In this document: positions 1-8,593 of the stretch, piece after piece | How positions within the stretch are numbered: the stretch's first letter is position 1 | How the letters are laid out: each line of letters starts with the position of its first letter | Origin: Tritrichomonas foetus | Taxonomy: Eukaryota; Parabasalia; Tritrichomonadida; Tritrichomonadidae | Reading direction: 5' to 3' | DNA: 60,332 nucleotides | Assembly: GCA_001839685.1 (NCBI GenBank) | Contig: MLAK01000808.1 | Location: forward strand, 1 to 60,332 | The notes under the pieces: model-generated | The model's input: only the letters and a program-made list of their open reading frames with translations | What the model was told of the DNA's origin: nothing | Database searches by the model: none | Program-made: the position numbers and the translations under genes

Positions 1-27
1 ACAAAAAAAAATAAGCTCAGAAAAGTT

Positions 28-32
28 TCACA
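28..32 (+). promoter_or_regulatory. Initiator-like TCACA before TKL kinase
   Basis: TCACA fits the trichomonad initiator consensus TCAYW (known for Trichomonas vaginalis). The A at 30 would be the first transcribed base, 21 nt before the ATG at 51. Very short 5' leaders are normal in trichomonads. The site is a motif match only. Confidence 0.45.
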
Positions 33-50
33 GGATCAGAAAGCTGAATA

Positions 51-2465
51 ATGGAGAACAATTGCAAAAGTATCGATGAACTTTCAGCGAAATTTTCTCA
101 TTACGTTGTTGATCTAATCGATTTTAAAATTGGAAAGCGACTCGGAAAAGGCGGATTTAGTAAAGTATATGCGGGACTCCAACGAGAAACTGGACAGCTT
201 TGCGCAATAAAAGTATTAAATTTTAAAAATTTAAAAAAGGAGAGATTTTTACTTTACGAGCGAGAAATCGAAATTTTGGCTGCATCACGAAATCCATTTT
301 TATTGAGTTTTGTTGGCTTTACAATAACAGCACCATACTGTATAATTACGGAGTATGTTCCTAATGGTTGTCTTTTTCATGCAATTCGCCCAAAACCATC
401 AAGCAAAGTATTATCAGGAACAGAGAAAACAATTATTGCATTCGGTGTTGCCTGTGGAATGAAGAGATTGCACCAACTTGGTATCATTCATCGGGACCTG
501 AAATCATTGAATATATTACTTGATAGCAATTGGAGACCCATAATTGCTGATTTTGGGCTGTCTCGATATAAAGAAAGCTCAAGTGAATATATGACAAGTA
601 ATGTCGGTACAGCACATTGGATGGCTCCCGAAATATTTAATGGCGGCTATTATGATTCGAAAGTTGATGTATATTCATACGGAATGCTTTTATGGGAAAT
701 TTTGACAGGAAATTCACCTTTTTCTGGTAAAAATTCAGTTCAAATAGCCGTAGCTGTTCTAAAAAAACAAGAGAGACCAAAATTTCCTAAAAAAACGCCA
801 AAGGAATTAAAAGACATGATTTCTTCATGCTGGGCACAAAATCCATCAAAAAGACCAACATTTGATGATATTTTACGTTTGTTTGCAAAACATAAAGTCA
901 AATATAGCGATACTGATGATCGAGTTATCGAGTCACTTGTTTATAAAATCAAGAATCATCAATACCATCGTAATAGAAGCAATGAGCATATAAAATATAA
1001 TGATTTGCCGCCAAACCTTCAAGCAGAGAATCCAAACGATATTTTCATGATTGAAAAAGATTCAAAAAGAATTGTTTTTCCAAACCCTTCATCACCAAGT
1101 TTCCAGAATGAATTAATAGAGTACGCCAATAAAGTGACACTTGACAATGCAAAATTATTTTTTGATGAAGCGAAAAAGCTACTTCAAGTAAATCAACCTC
1201 CGGTCTTAGTTTCAACTGTTCTTAAAGCACTAATTTATTTGTTTAGAAATAATAGCACCTTCATAAATTTTTTCATACGACAAGAATTACATCAAATTCC
1301 ATATTATCAAATGAATACGATTTATACTGATGTTTCTGACTTATATTTGTTTCTTTTTTCATATTATCCAACAAACATTACTTTGGAAATATTATCTGGT
1401 ATTCAAAGATGGGCATCTGAGATGCCAATTCAATACTTACGACTAATGAATTTATATACATGCGCACAACCTCAGCTTCCTTTCTTTTTTGCAGCGATCA
1501 GCTCATTGGTCCAAAATTGTGCACATTTAATAAACGCAGGTTATGCTATTCCATTTTTACAACTAATGTATACCATTACCCAAGCAACTGACATGCTTCA
1601 AAATAACCGGGAAGAGTTTAGAAATGTAATTAATCTCATTTTCAAATTGAATGATATTAAATGTATTCATTATTCACTAACTATGATGTGTGCTGACACC
1701 AATTTAGCTTTTGTTTTAACAGCAGACCAATTAGCCACATATTTAATGACGCCATCAATTAATTTAGTAGCTATGTCTTTAACAGCACGATTAATGGAAC
1801 TTGTGCCTACAACAAGTTTGATTCAATCATTGTTATGTAATGCTCAAGAACATAAAATTGCAGCTTTCACACTCTTGAGACTCTGTCAAGATCCAATAAC
1901 AGCAATTTATGTCGCAACACAAGCTAATTCTTGGATTAACGTGAAATTACCGACTATGAAAATGACAGCCAAATTAGTATTCATGATTATGCAATTTGAA
2001 GATGTTCAACGAACACTAATTCAAACTCCACGACTTTTTGATTTTATTCTATCTCTCTTGGACATTCCTAATCCTAAGTATTGTTGTTCAATTATAAGCA
2101 TTTTCAAAAAATTACCAATTTCTGCACAACACGTTACTTTTTTGAGTAATTCTGGTTTTCTTGAAAAGTTTTATTCCAAGTCACTGAACACAAATTCATC
2201 TGATATTCTTGCTCAATGTCTATCACTTACTGATATGTTAGGAAGAATTGCTTTTGCACCAGAATATTTAAGCCTTTTGCCAGCCATCCAAGGGCTTTTG
2301 AATGACCAAGGATGGTTCACTTATGCAATTTCGGTTTTGACAACTTTAAGTATCCACCAAGAAGCAAAAAATGATCTTAGAGCATTTGTTGATACAATAT
2401 CAATATATAAAGATGACCCCAATATTGGCCAGTATGCCAATATTTTCCTCTCCAATTTATCATGA
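51..2465 (+). CDS. TKL-family protein kinase with long helical C-terminal tail
   Basis: This is a predicted active serine/threonine kinase of the tyrosine-kinase-like group. The domain covers about residues 25-285: glycine loop around G32-G35, the ATP-binding lysine K54 in CAIK, catalytic HRDLKSLN with H147 and D149, DFG at 167-169, and the GTAHWMAPE activation segment ending at E194. Residues from about 320 to 804 hold no enzyme motif but are rich in Leu/Ile/Phe helices, like the armadillo/HEAT-like tails common in trichomonad kinases; this may be a binding scaffold. No membrane segment or signal peptide is seen. The ATG at 51 follows an initiator-like TCACA by about 20 nt, supporting this start. 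The stop is TGA at 2463-2465. The kinase call is firm; substrate and pathway are unknown. Confidence 0.95.
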   Translation: MENNCKSIDELSAKFSHYVVDLIDFKIGKRLGKGGFSKVYAGLQRETGQLCAIKVLNFKNLKKERFLLYEREIEILAASRNPFLLSFVGFTITAPYCIITEYVPNGCLFHAIRPKPSSKVLSGTEKTIIAFGVACGMKRLHQLGIIHRDLKSLNILLDSNWRPIIADFGLSRYKESSSEYMTSNVGTAHWMAPEIFNGGYYDSKVDVYSYGMLLWEILTGNSPFSGKNSVQIAVAVLKKQERPKFPKKTPKELKDMISSCWAQNPSKRPTFDDILRLFAKHKVKYSDTDDRVIESLVYKIKNHQYHRNRSNEHIKYNDLPPNLQAENPNDIFMIEKDSKRIVFPNPSSPSFQNELIEYANKVTLDNAKLFFDEAKKLLQVNQPPVLVSTVLKALIYLFRNNSTFINFFIRQELHQIPYYQMNTIYTDVSDLYLFLFSYYPTNITLEILSGIQRWASEMPIQYLRLMNLYTCAQPQLPFFFAAISSLVQNCAHLINAGYAIPFLQLMYTITQATDMLQNNREEFRNVINLIFKLNDIKCIHYSLTMMCADTNLAFVLTADQLATYLMTPSINLVAMSLTARLMELVPTTSLIQSLLCNAQEHKIAAFTLLRLCQDPITAIYVATQANSWINVKLPTMKMTAKLVFMIMQFEDVQRTLIQTPRLFDFILSLLDIPNPKYCCSIISIFKKLPISAQHVTFLSNSGFLEKFYSKSLNTNSSDILAQCLSLTDMLGRIAFAPEYLSLLPAIQGLLNDQGWFTYAISVLTTLSIHQEAKNDLRAFVDTISIYKDDPNIGQYANIFLSNLS

Positions 2466-2989
2466 TATTATTAATATTATATTTTGTTGATTATGTTTCT
2501 ATAATATATTAAAATTCGGACTTTAATTTTTTGACTTTGATCTTTATTCATCAACTAAATTTTTTCTTTGCCGTGCTTTTATTTCTGAAATGATGAAATC
2601 TACAATCTAGAATGAGAAAACTAACTTGTTTTTCTGGTGACTAATTCATCGATTAAAACTTTATTTCTCAAAAAATGAAAGATAATTCGATCATTTGCTT
2701 GTTATCTGTATTTATAACCATTTTATATATAAAACGGAAAGTAACTTTAAAAATCATGAGACTGATCTAGTGTTGTACTCGACCATTTATAGCGTCACTT
2801 TTCGGAGGTCATTGCAATTCGTTTTGTTTGATTGGCGAATCATTGGGTTTATATGACCAATTAAACAATCAATATTTTCGAATTAATGTGGTTACATTTA
2901 ACTAAGAAAGAAAATCTGGCAAGGTGAATTATTATCAAAAATAATAAATGCCCAATCGTATTTTTATTCAAAAATGCTCGACCAAAATC
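2466..2989. other. Intergenic spacer, nothing recognised
   Basis: This is AT-rich spacer between the kinase stop and the importin ATG. I see no RNA gene, repeat or convincing open frame. The promoter of the downstream importin gene must lie here, but no clear initiator could be assigned. Confidence 0.6.
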
Positions 2990-5896
2990 ATGAGTGACGA
3001 GCAATCTGTTTTCACTCAAGCAATTATAAATTCCCTCAGTAACACTGACCAAGCTACCCGCGAAGATGGTGCACAAACATTATTAGCGATCATTGAGAAT
3101 CCGTTGTCAATTCGCCTATGCTTACAAGTATTTATGCTTCCTGGCCAACAGCCAAACATTTTGCACGCAACAAACGTTTATTTACACAAAGCAATAAAGA
3201 AACATTGGAAATTTATCGATGATGAACCACGAATTGAAATTCAAAATGTTTTTATGCAAATAATTTCATCTGTCAACCTTCCAGAATTGACCATTCCAAC
3301 TTTTCTCTCATCAATCAAGTACATGTATAGTCACGACGCACGCGGATGGCCAGAATTGTTGAATTTTATGGCAAATAATACTCAAAATGTTTTCTGCCTT
3401 CATCTTGCAATTGCAATTATTCCAAAAATGAAGTCAGATGTGATTACAAGCACAAAATACTTTTTCTTAACCCTTTCAAGTTCTGCTTTGGTTTCAAATG
3501 AACTCAAAATAAAACTTTTGGGACTGAAAATATTTCATGTGTTTATTATGATGTTGAATGAAAAGGAAGGAATAGAAGTTCACATTCAGCATTTGATGGA
3601 AATAATGGCAGCTTCTGAATCATTCAATGCTGAGGATTTAACATGTGTTTGGTCATGCATTTCAGATTTATTAGTTTTAGAATTCATTCCTAATGAGCTC
3701 ATTGGGCCAATTATTGAAATTGCTTTCAAAATTGGTCAAAATAATGAAATTGATCCATCTACAAGGGCAATTCCAATTGAATCGCTCATTCCTATTCTTG
3801 AAAACTTCACAAACGAAATGCTGATGCAATTATTTACAATATGTATAGACATCACTGCAAGTTTAATGGAATCTGAAGATAAAATTAACGAACAAATGCT
3901 TTCTCATTTTGATTCAGCATCTTCATCATTCGATCATGATGTTCTCTATCCTATAATTCAAGAAAGAATTCAATTCGCATTAAATTCACCTTCTCCTTAT
4001 CATCAAATTGCTGGCTTGCTTATTTTTAGAATTTTATTACAAAATTTCCCTGATTTAGTTTATAAAGATATCGATTTTGTAATGAATTTCCTTATTGCTG
4101 CACTTTCTTCTCAAACAGAACTTTTGAAACAAGCTGCTTTGAAAGTTGTTGGTGATTTTGATAAAACATTCAAATCAGCAAATGCATATGCGCCTAAAGT
4201 TCTTCCACTTGTTATGCCAAATATCATTTCACCTGTTCCTGAAACCCGAGTTGAAGCTTACGCCGCACTTAATTCAATTTTTGGAATTTTGGATACCAAA
4301 ATCTCCGATTTCCTTGAAAAATATCTTCAAGTTTCAGCTCAAGTTCCTGATGATAATCTTGTCCAATATATTTCCTTACTTAGTTTCATAATTACTACCG
4401 CTGAAGACTTTAGTGATGAAAGTTGTGATCAAATCATGGTTTTAATTAACCAAGTTTTTGCTAGAAATGATTCTGACACTCTTGCTGCATGCTTGAGTGT
4501 AGCTTCAGCTTTACTTGAACAAGATGAAACACAGCTTGAATTTGTAATAGAAAAATTCTTCCCATTAATTAATGTTTTCATGCAACAGGATAATTCAACC
4601 ATTATTGATGAAACTTTCGACTTCCTTGGAAATTTGGCTCATCTTCTTCGTGAGAATTCACTTCAATATTTCGAACCATTCATTCCAGCAATCATTAATT
4701 TCCTTGATGATTCAAGAATAACAAACGAAGTTAAAACTGGAATTGTTATAAACACTTCTAAAATTGCTAAATTCTGTAATCATGCTGAATTAGTTAATCA
4801 TTTAATTCCAAACATCATCAATGGACTGAAAAGTGAAGAAGATGAATTTCAATCACAATCTGCAGTTGCTATTAAAAAGATAAAGCGTTTAATTAATCCT
4901 GAAACTGCACATAATTTATTTGTTGCTCTATTTAGTTGCTTAACAGAAGCGGTTGAATATAATGATCATATAACTGATGTTCTTTTAGCCGCTGGAAAAT
5001 TAATCATTAATTGTGATCAATCCAATCTTCAATTCTTCTTAAATACTACAGTAGATTTCATTAAATGCGTTTTCGAATCACGTTGGGAATTACTTAAAGG
5101 AAAAGCAATTCATGAAAGCCCATCTGCAGAATCCCTCCTTCCACCACTTTGCCATCTTTTCTCAGCAGTTGTTCATTATCCAACCCCAATTAATGATACA
5201 ATTTGTCAATTTTTGATGCAATGGATGACAAAGAACAATGAACTCGATTTATTCGAAATCACTGGAACTCTTGCAGATTGTCTTGAGTTCAAACATGTAT
5301 CTGAAGAAACTAGACAAGCAATATTGAATGCTACAATTGGTATCATGGGTAATGCCACTGAACCATCTTTATTACAAAATCTTTCATATATGATGAATAT
5401 GCTTGTACAAAATGATCCAAACCTTTTAGGAAGTATTGTTCAACTGTTACCAACATTTGAAAAGTGGAGACAGATCTCCAGTGATGAAAAGTTTGGTTAT
5501 CAAGATGTACTCGCCAATCTTGCTTCATTATATATTCAAATTGCTGTTCGTGCACCAGAATTTCCAATTCCAATGATTGTTTTTTCACTTGAACAGTTTC
5601 CACCGTTTGATATAAATGAAACATCTTCGATGGCTGCAGCAATGATGAACGTTGTACAAAATAAACAAGATCCAACAATTTTGACAGCTGCAACTTTGGC
5701 TATTGCAAGATTTTTTGTAATGGATGAGTCAAAGATCCAAAAAGCTAAAATTGCACAAGACGTGAAGGGAATGATGGCTCAATTCCTGAAAGCAATTTGT
5801 TCACAAAACCAACAAATTTTAATGCAGATAAAGGTTAACTTTGGAAGACAGAAATCAAAGCTCCGTAAAATTGAAGCAATTCTTAATTCTCCATGA
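2990..5896 (+). CDS. Importin-beta family nuclear transport receptor
   Basis: A protein of about 968 residues built almost wholly of HEAT-like helical pairs. The N-terminus shows the importin-beta N-terminal (IBN_N) pattern: a helix with QATREDGAQTLL, then LHATNVYLHKAIKKHW about 45 residues later, matching the usual pattern ending in K..I...W. Length and the helix-turn-helix rhythm fit karyopherins (usually 850-1100 residues), which carry cargo through nuclear pores under RanGTP control. Which subtype (Kap123/importin-4/5-like or another) cannot be decided by eye. An in-frame ATG lies at 2948, but the 14 residues it adds look unlike a family N-terminus, so I chose the ATG at 2990, which begins MSDEQS. 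The stop is followed by a 20-bp minisatellite. Confidence 0.8.
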   Translation: MSDEQSVFTQAIINSLSNTDQATREDGAQTLLAIIENPLSIRLCLQVFMLPGQQPNILHATNVYLHKAIKKHWKFIDDEPRIEIQNVFMQIISSVNLPELTIPTFLSSIKYMYSHDARGWPELLNFMANNTQNVFCLHLAIAIIPKMKSDVITSTKYFFLTLSSSALVSNELKIKLLGLKIFHVFIMMLNEKEGIEVHIQHLMEIMAASESFNAEDLTCVWSCISDLLVLEFIPNELIGPIIEIAFKIGQNNEIDPSTRAIPIESLIPILENFTNEMLMQLFTICIDITASLMESEDKINEQMLSHFDSASSSFDHDVLYPIIQERIQFALNSPSPYHQIAGLLIFRILLQNFPDLVYKDIDFVMNFLIAALSSQTELLKQAALKVVGDFDKTFKSANAYAPKVLPLVMPNIISPVPETRVEAYAALNSIFGILDTKISDFLEKYLQVSAQVPDDNLVQYISLLSFIITTAEDFSDESCDQIMVLINQVFARNDSDTLAACLSVASALLEQDETQLEFVIEKFFPLINVFMQQDNSTIIDETFDFLGNLAHLLRENSLQYFEPFIPAIINFLDDSRITNEVKTGIVINTSKIAKFCNHAELVNHLIPNIINGLKSEEDEFQSQSAVAIKKIKRLINPETAHNLFVALFSCLTEAVEYNDHITDVLLAAGKLIINCDQSNLQFFLNTTVDFIKCVFESRWELLKGKAIHESPSAESLLPPLCHLFSAVVHYPTPINDTICQFLMQWMTKNNELDLFEITGTLADCLEFKHVSEETRQAILNATIGIMGNATEPSLLQNLSYMMNMLVQNDPNLLGSIVQLLPTFEKWRQISSDEKFGYQDVLANLASLYIQIAVRAPEFPIPMIVFSLEQFPPFDINETSSMAAAMMNVVQNKQDPTILTAATLAIARFFVMDESKIQKAKIAQDVKGMMAQFLKAICSQNQQILMQIKVNFGRQKSKLRKIEAILNSP

Positions 5897-5976
5897 ACTT
5901 TGTTTTCGTATATATTTGGACTGTTTTATCTATTTATTTTATAAAAAATTCTTTCTAAATATTTATTGATCTTTAA

Positions 5977-6284
5977 TTTCTTCATTATTGAATCATTTTC
6001 TTCGTTGCTGAATCATTTTCTTCATTGTTGAATTATTTTCTTCATTGTTGAATTACTGTCTCTTATACACATCTAAGTGAAGAAGATGNTCATTGTTGAA
6101 TTATTTTCTTCATTGTTGAATTATTTTCTTCATTGTTGAATTATTTTCTTCATTGTTGAATTATTTTCTTCATTGTTGAATTATTTTCTTCATTGTTGAA
6201 TTATTTTCTTCATTGTTGAATTATTTTCTTCATTGTTGAATTATTTTCTTCATTGTTGAATTATTTTCTTCATTGTTGAATTAT
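5977..6284. repeat. 20-bp minisatellite array, interrupted
   Basis: A tandem repeat of a 20-bp unit (TTATTTTCTTCATTGTTGAA). From 6101 to 6280 there are nine identical copies. The left edge (about 5977-6055) has variant copies with CGTTGCTG and CATTATTG changes, as expected at an ageing edge. The array is cut at 6056-6089 by adapter-like sequence and an N, so the true copy number is unknown. It lies between the 3' ends of two convergent genes. Confidence 0.97.
6056..6074. other. Tn5/Nextera mosaic-end adapter, assembly artefact
   Basis: CTGTCTCTTATACACATCT is the exact 19-bp reverse complement of the Tn5 transposase mosaic end used in Nextera libraries. It sits inside the minisatellite and is followed by 14 bases ending in AGATG and then an N at 6089. 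That could be a degraded mate-pair junction adapter. It should be masked and not read as a transposon end. Confidence 0.95.
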
Positions 6285-6461
6285 AAAATAAGTATGAACT
6301 TTAAATATACAAAATGTGAATAAAAAAGAGAGACTTCATGTATAAACAATTTTATAAAAACATCATTTTTATCCATTTTTTGATGCTCAAAAAAGGATAA
6401 TCATCTCATTAATATTATCAAACATCATTTAAATATGGAAAATCTACAAAAAGAGTAAAAA

Positions 6462-7082
6462 TTACATGATCGTACAACAATTATTGCTATTTTCATCTTC
6501 TTCTTTATTTTCAGGCTCTGACCCATTTTGCCGTTGGATTTCCTGCTGATGTTGAATTTTTTTTTCATGGCATATTTTGATGCATTCTTCTCCGATAGAT
6601 TTCACGAGATCGTCGATTCCTTCTCCGGTTTTTGCCGAAACTTGAAATAGTTTTAAACGGTGACGAGAAAGTTCGCTGTCAGAAACGACTTTTTCTTGAG
6701 ATTTGTCATTCTTATTTGCGACGAGGAAAAATGAGGCGCTCGGCGACTCCTTTTTGAGCATTTTCACCCAATCTCGAAGTGAGTCATAAGACGGCCGATC
6801 TGTTAAGTCAAAAACGACGACTGCGATTTCGATATTTTGGAAATAGACTTGGGCGAGTTGTCGAAGTTTTGGATCACCACCTACGTCCCAGAAATTGATG
6901 TCGAAGTCGTCTTCACCATCTTCCGGGCTTTCATTCTGATAGTGATAAGCATAATATGATGCAATTTTCGTTTGACGAACATGCTCTTCAAATTGAACGC
7001 CTTTGATTCTTTGGAGGATCGAGGTTTTACCGACGCTTGAATCACCACAAAAAACGACGCGATTTTGGAGTCGAATATTCAT
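6462..7082 (-). CDS. Ras-superfamily small GTPase, Rab-like with atypical switch II
   Basis: A 206-residue GTPase. Visible motifs: P-loop GDSSVGKTS at 13-21 (K19, T20), switch II WDVGGD at 65-70, base-binding NKND at 123-126, and SAK at 149-151. The C-terminus is CCTIM, with CTIM forming a CAAX box; its terminal Met favours farnesylation, so membrane anchoring is expected. Two things are odd. Switch II has the Arf/Spg1-like WDVGG form, not the Rab WDTAGQ, and the catalytic Gln position is Asp70. An acidic insert (about 51-60) separates the switch regions. The Rab/Ras assignment rests on size, NKND/SAK and prenylation; Arf-like proteins are normally myristoylated, not CAAX-prenylated. The pathway is unknown, probably membrane traffic or signalling. 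It is more GC-rich than its surroundings. Confidence 0.9.
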   Translation of the reverse strand: MNIRLQNRVVFCGDSSVGKTSILQRIKGVQFEEHVRQTKIASYYAYHYQNESPEDGEDDFDINFWDVGGDPKLRQLAQVYFQNIEIAVVVFDLTDRPSYDSLRDWVKMLKKESPSASFFLVANKNDKSQEKVVSDSELSRHRLKLFQVSAKTGEGIDDLVKSIGEECIKICHEKKIQHQQEIQRQNGSEPENKEEDENSNNCCTIM

Positions 7083-7209
7083 TTTTGAGAAAGCTTTTTT
7101 TGAATTTTATTAGATGACTCAATTATTGACCTCAATTTAACCTTATAACACCTTTTTCAGAATTATCAAAAACAGATTTTTGAAAGGAAATTACATGTTT
7201 TCAGTAAAC

Positions 7210-7325
7210 ACTTTTTGAATATCTGCGGCACATCAAAAAGTGATGTTAGGTAAAAATTCAATTCTCAAAGGCCACTTTTTGAGTTGGCGTCTATTTCAAT
7301 TTCTTAAAATAACAAATCAAAAAGT
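7210..7325. promoter_or_regulatory. Cluster of four ACTTTTTGA nonamers in alternating orientation
   Basis: ACTTTTTGA occurs at 7210-7218 and 7274-7282, and its reverse complement TCAAAAAGT at 7233-7241 and 7317-7325, upstream of the minus-strand GTPase gene. The first pair forms a 9-bp inverted repeat with a 14-base spacer. The same nonamer is found close to other gene starts in this window, so a regulatory role is possible but unproven. Confidence 0.45.
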
Positions 7326-7470
7326 TACTTATTGAAAATTAAGTTTAGTGATCAAAATAGATGTATACAAACCAAATAGTCTTAACGTACGAAATCACTA
7401 AAATGATCCTTATCATCAGTNTTACTTAATACCATCAGTCAAAAATCAAAACCCAAATAACTAAAAGAAT

Positions 7471-8065
7471 GACGAAAATTTCCCTTATCGCAAACTTCGC
7501 AAATGGCCGAATTCAAAAATATTTCGAAAATGATTCTGAAGAAGCTATTGTTTCAGTTTTCGGGTGAACAGCTTTCAGTCAATTGTTAAATCTATTTTTT
7601 ATAGTTATGAGCCATATTTATTCATAGTTTTGAAATTTTGCAACAATTAAACCGAAAAAAGAGCGATTTTGGAGAAAGCCTANGAGAAGCTTTTTTTCCA
7701 AGAATCACAAAGATTATAATACTGCTTCCCATAATTCTATTTACACTTCTTCTATCGATTTTTAATTAAAAATCGCGAAAATTTTGATAGTTTTAACTCA
7801 GTGATGTTGAATTAATTCAATTTCCATTTGACAAATATGAATGTATTGAAATCTTTTCTGTCATAAAATTTTAGTATATGAAGAAAATAGACTGGCAGTC
7901 CTCAACAGCACATTCTCAAGCAGGGATACAGATACAACGATTGAAAGACCAAATCAAGAAAAATGGAATCCAATATGTTTTTTTCCAGACTCGATGCCAA
8001 GTGAATTTTCTGATGACTCGCCATTTAGATGGCAAAACATTCGTAATCTTCTCATTGATGCCTAA
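7471..8065 (+). pseudogene. Frameshifted small gene of unknown function, between and beyond single-N gaps
   Basis: Open coding-like pieces change frame about five times. The first starts with an ATG at 7471 (MTKISLIANFANG...) and stops at 7566-7568. Later pieces include a stretch around 7640-7765 with basic and Ser-rich residues, one at 7802-7873, and a final one at 7850-8065 containing RDTDTTIERPNQEKW and ending in LLIDA before TAA. The frame switches fall near homopolymer runs (about 7561, 7635, 7762, 7803, 7872), mostly as if one base were missing. An N at 7683 lies inside and another at 7421 just upstream. This is therefore either a decayed gene or low-quality consensus at a contig edge. 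I do not recognise the family. The 86-codon ATG frame at 7878 overlaps this and looks like a shadow. Confidence 0.5.
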
Positions 8066-8593
8066 ATTTTTTTTATTTATATCAAAATTATTAATATTTT
8101 TTTTATACTTCATTTTTGTATTTTGGAAAACATTATAATTTTCGATGGAGGGTCATATGATAATAAAAAGCACGATTTATGATAAGAAATAATCAAGATA
8201 TTAATGCTATAAAATCACTTTTTATCTCAATAATTCTCAGAAATTTCTGTGGGGTTTATTTTTTTCTCACAATTTTTTTTTGGATTTGGTTTTCTCTGTA
8301 TCTTGATTTTTAAATTATAATATTTATATATTATTAATAGGATTACAATTAAATAATTTTTAGATGACAATAATATCAACAATTATTCATTTAGATCTCT
8401 CAATAGTCTTCTACATCTAGATCTAGTTAGTTTGTATACATCTGATCAAAATCGAAAAAAAATTTGTGTAATCCTTTGAAAACTTTTCAGTGAAAATGTA
8501 GTTTTTCACTGATCTTATTGAATTTTATAATGATTAAGGTTTCCACTTGGCGGTAAATGTATCGGACTTTTTCTGTTTATTTTGATCGTGTTC
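8066..8593. other. Intergenic spacer with palindrome
   Basis: AT-rich spacer. The only clear structure is a perfect 9-bp inverted repeat, CAGTGAAAA (8488-8496) and TTTTCACTG (8503-8511), with a 6-base loop, 83-106 bp before the ATG of the next gene. It may be a regulator-binding palindrome. No RNA gene was recognised. Confidence 0.5.

Noticed and set aside
2948..2989. Upstream ATG of the importin-beta gene
   Set aside because: The added 14 residues do not resemble a family N-terminus, and the ATG at 2990 gives a typical start.
6056..6074. Transposon terminal repeat (Tn5 end)
   Set aside because: The 19-mer is identical to a library adapter and sits next to an N inside a repeat; there is no transposase gene or matching partner end.
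7561..7614. 41-nt GT-AG intron in the small gene at 7471
   Set aside because: A simple one-base frameshift joins the flanking frames through sequence that itself reads as coding (RVNSFQSIVKSIFYS), so an intron is unnecessary.
7878..8138. 86-codon ATG reading frame
   Set aside because: Another frame over the same bases (7850-8065) has far better amino-acid texture; the end of this frame is a low-complexity Phe/Leu run.
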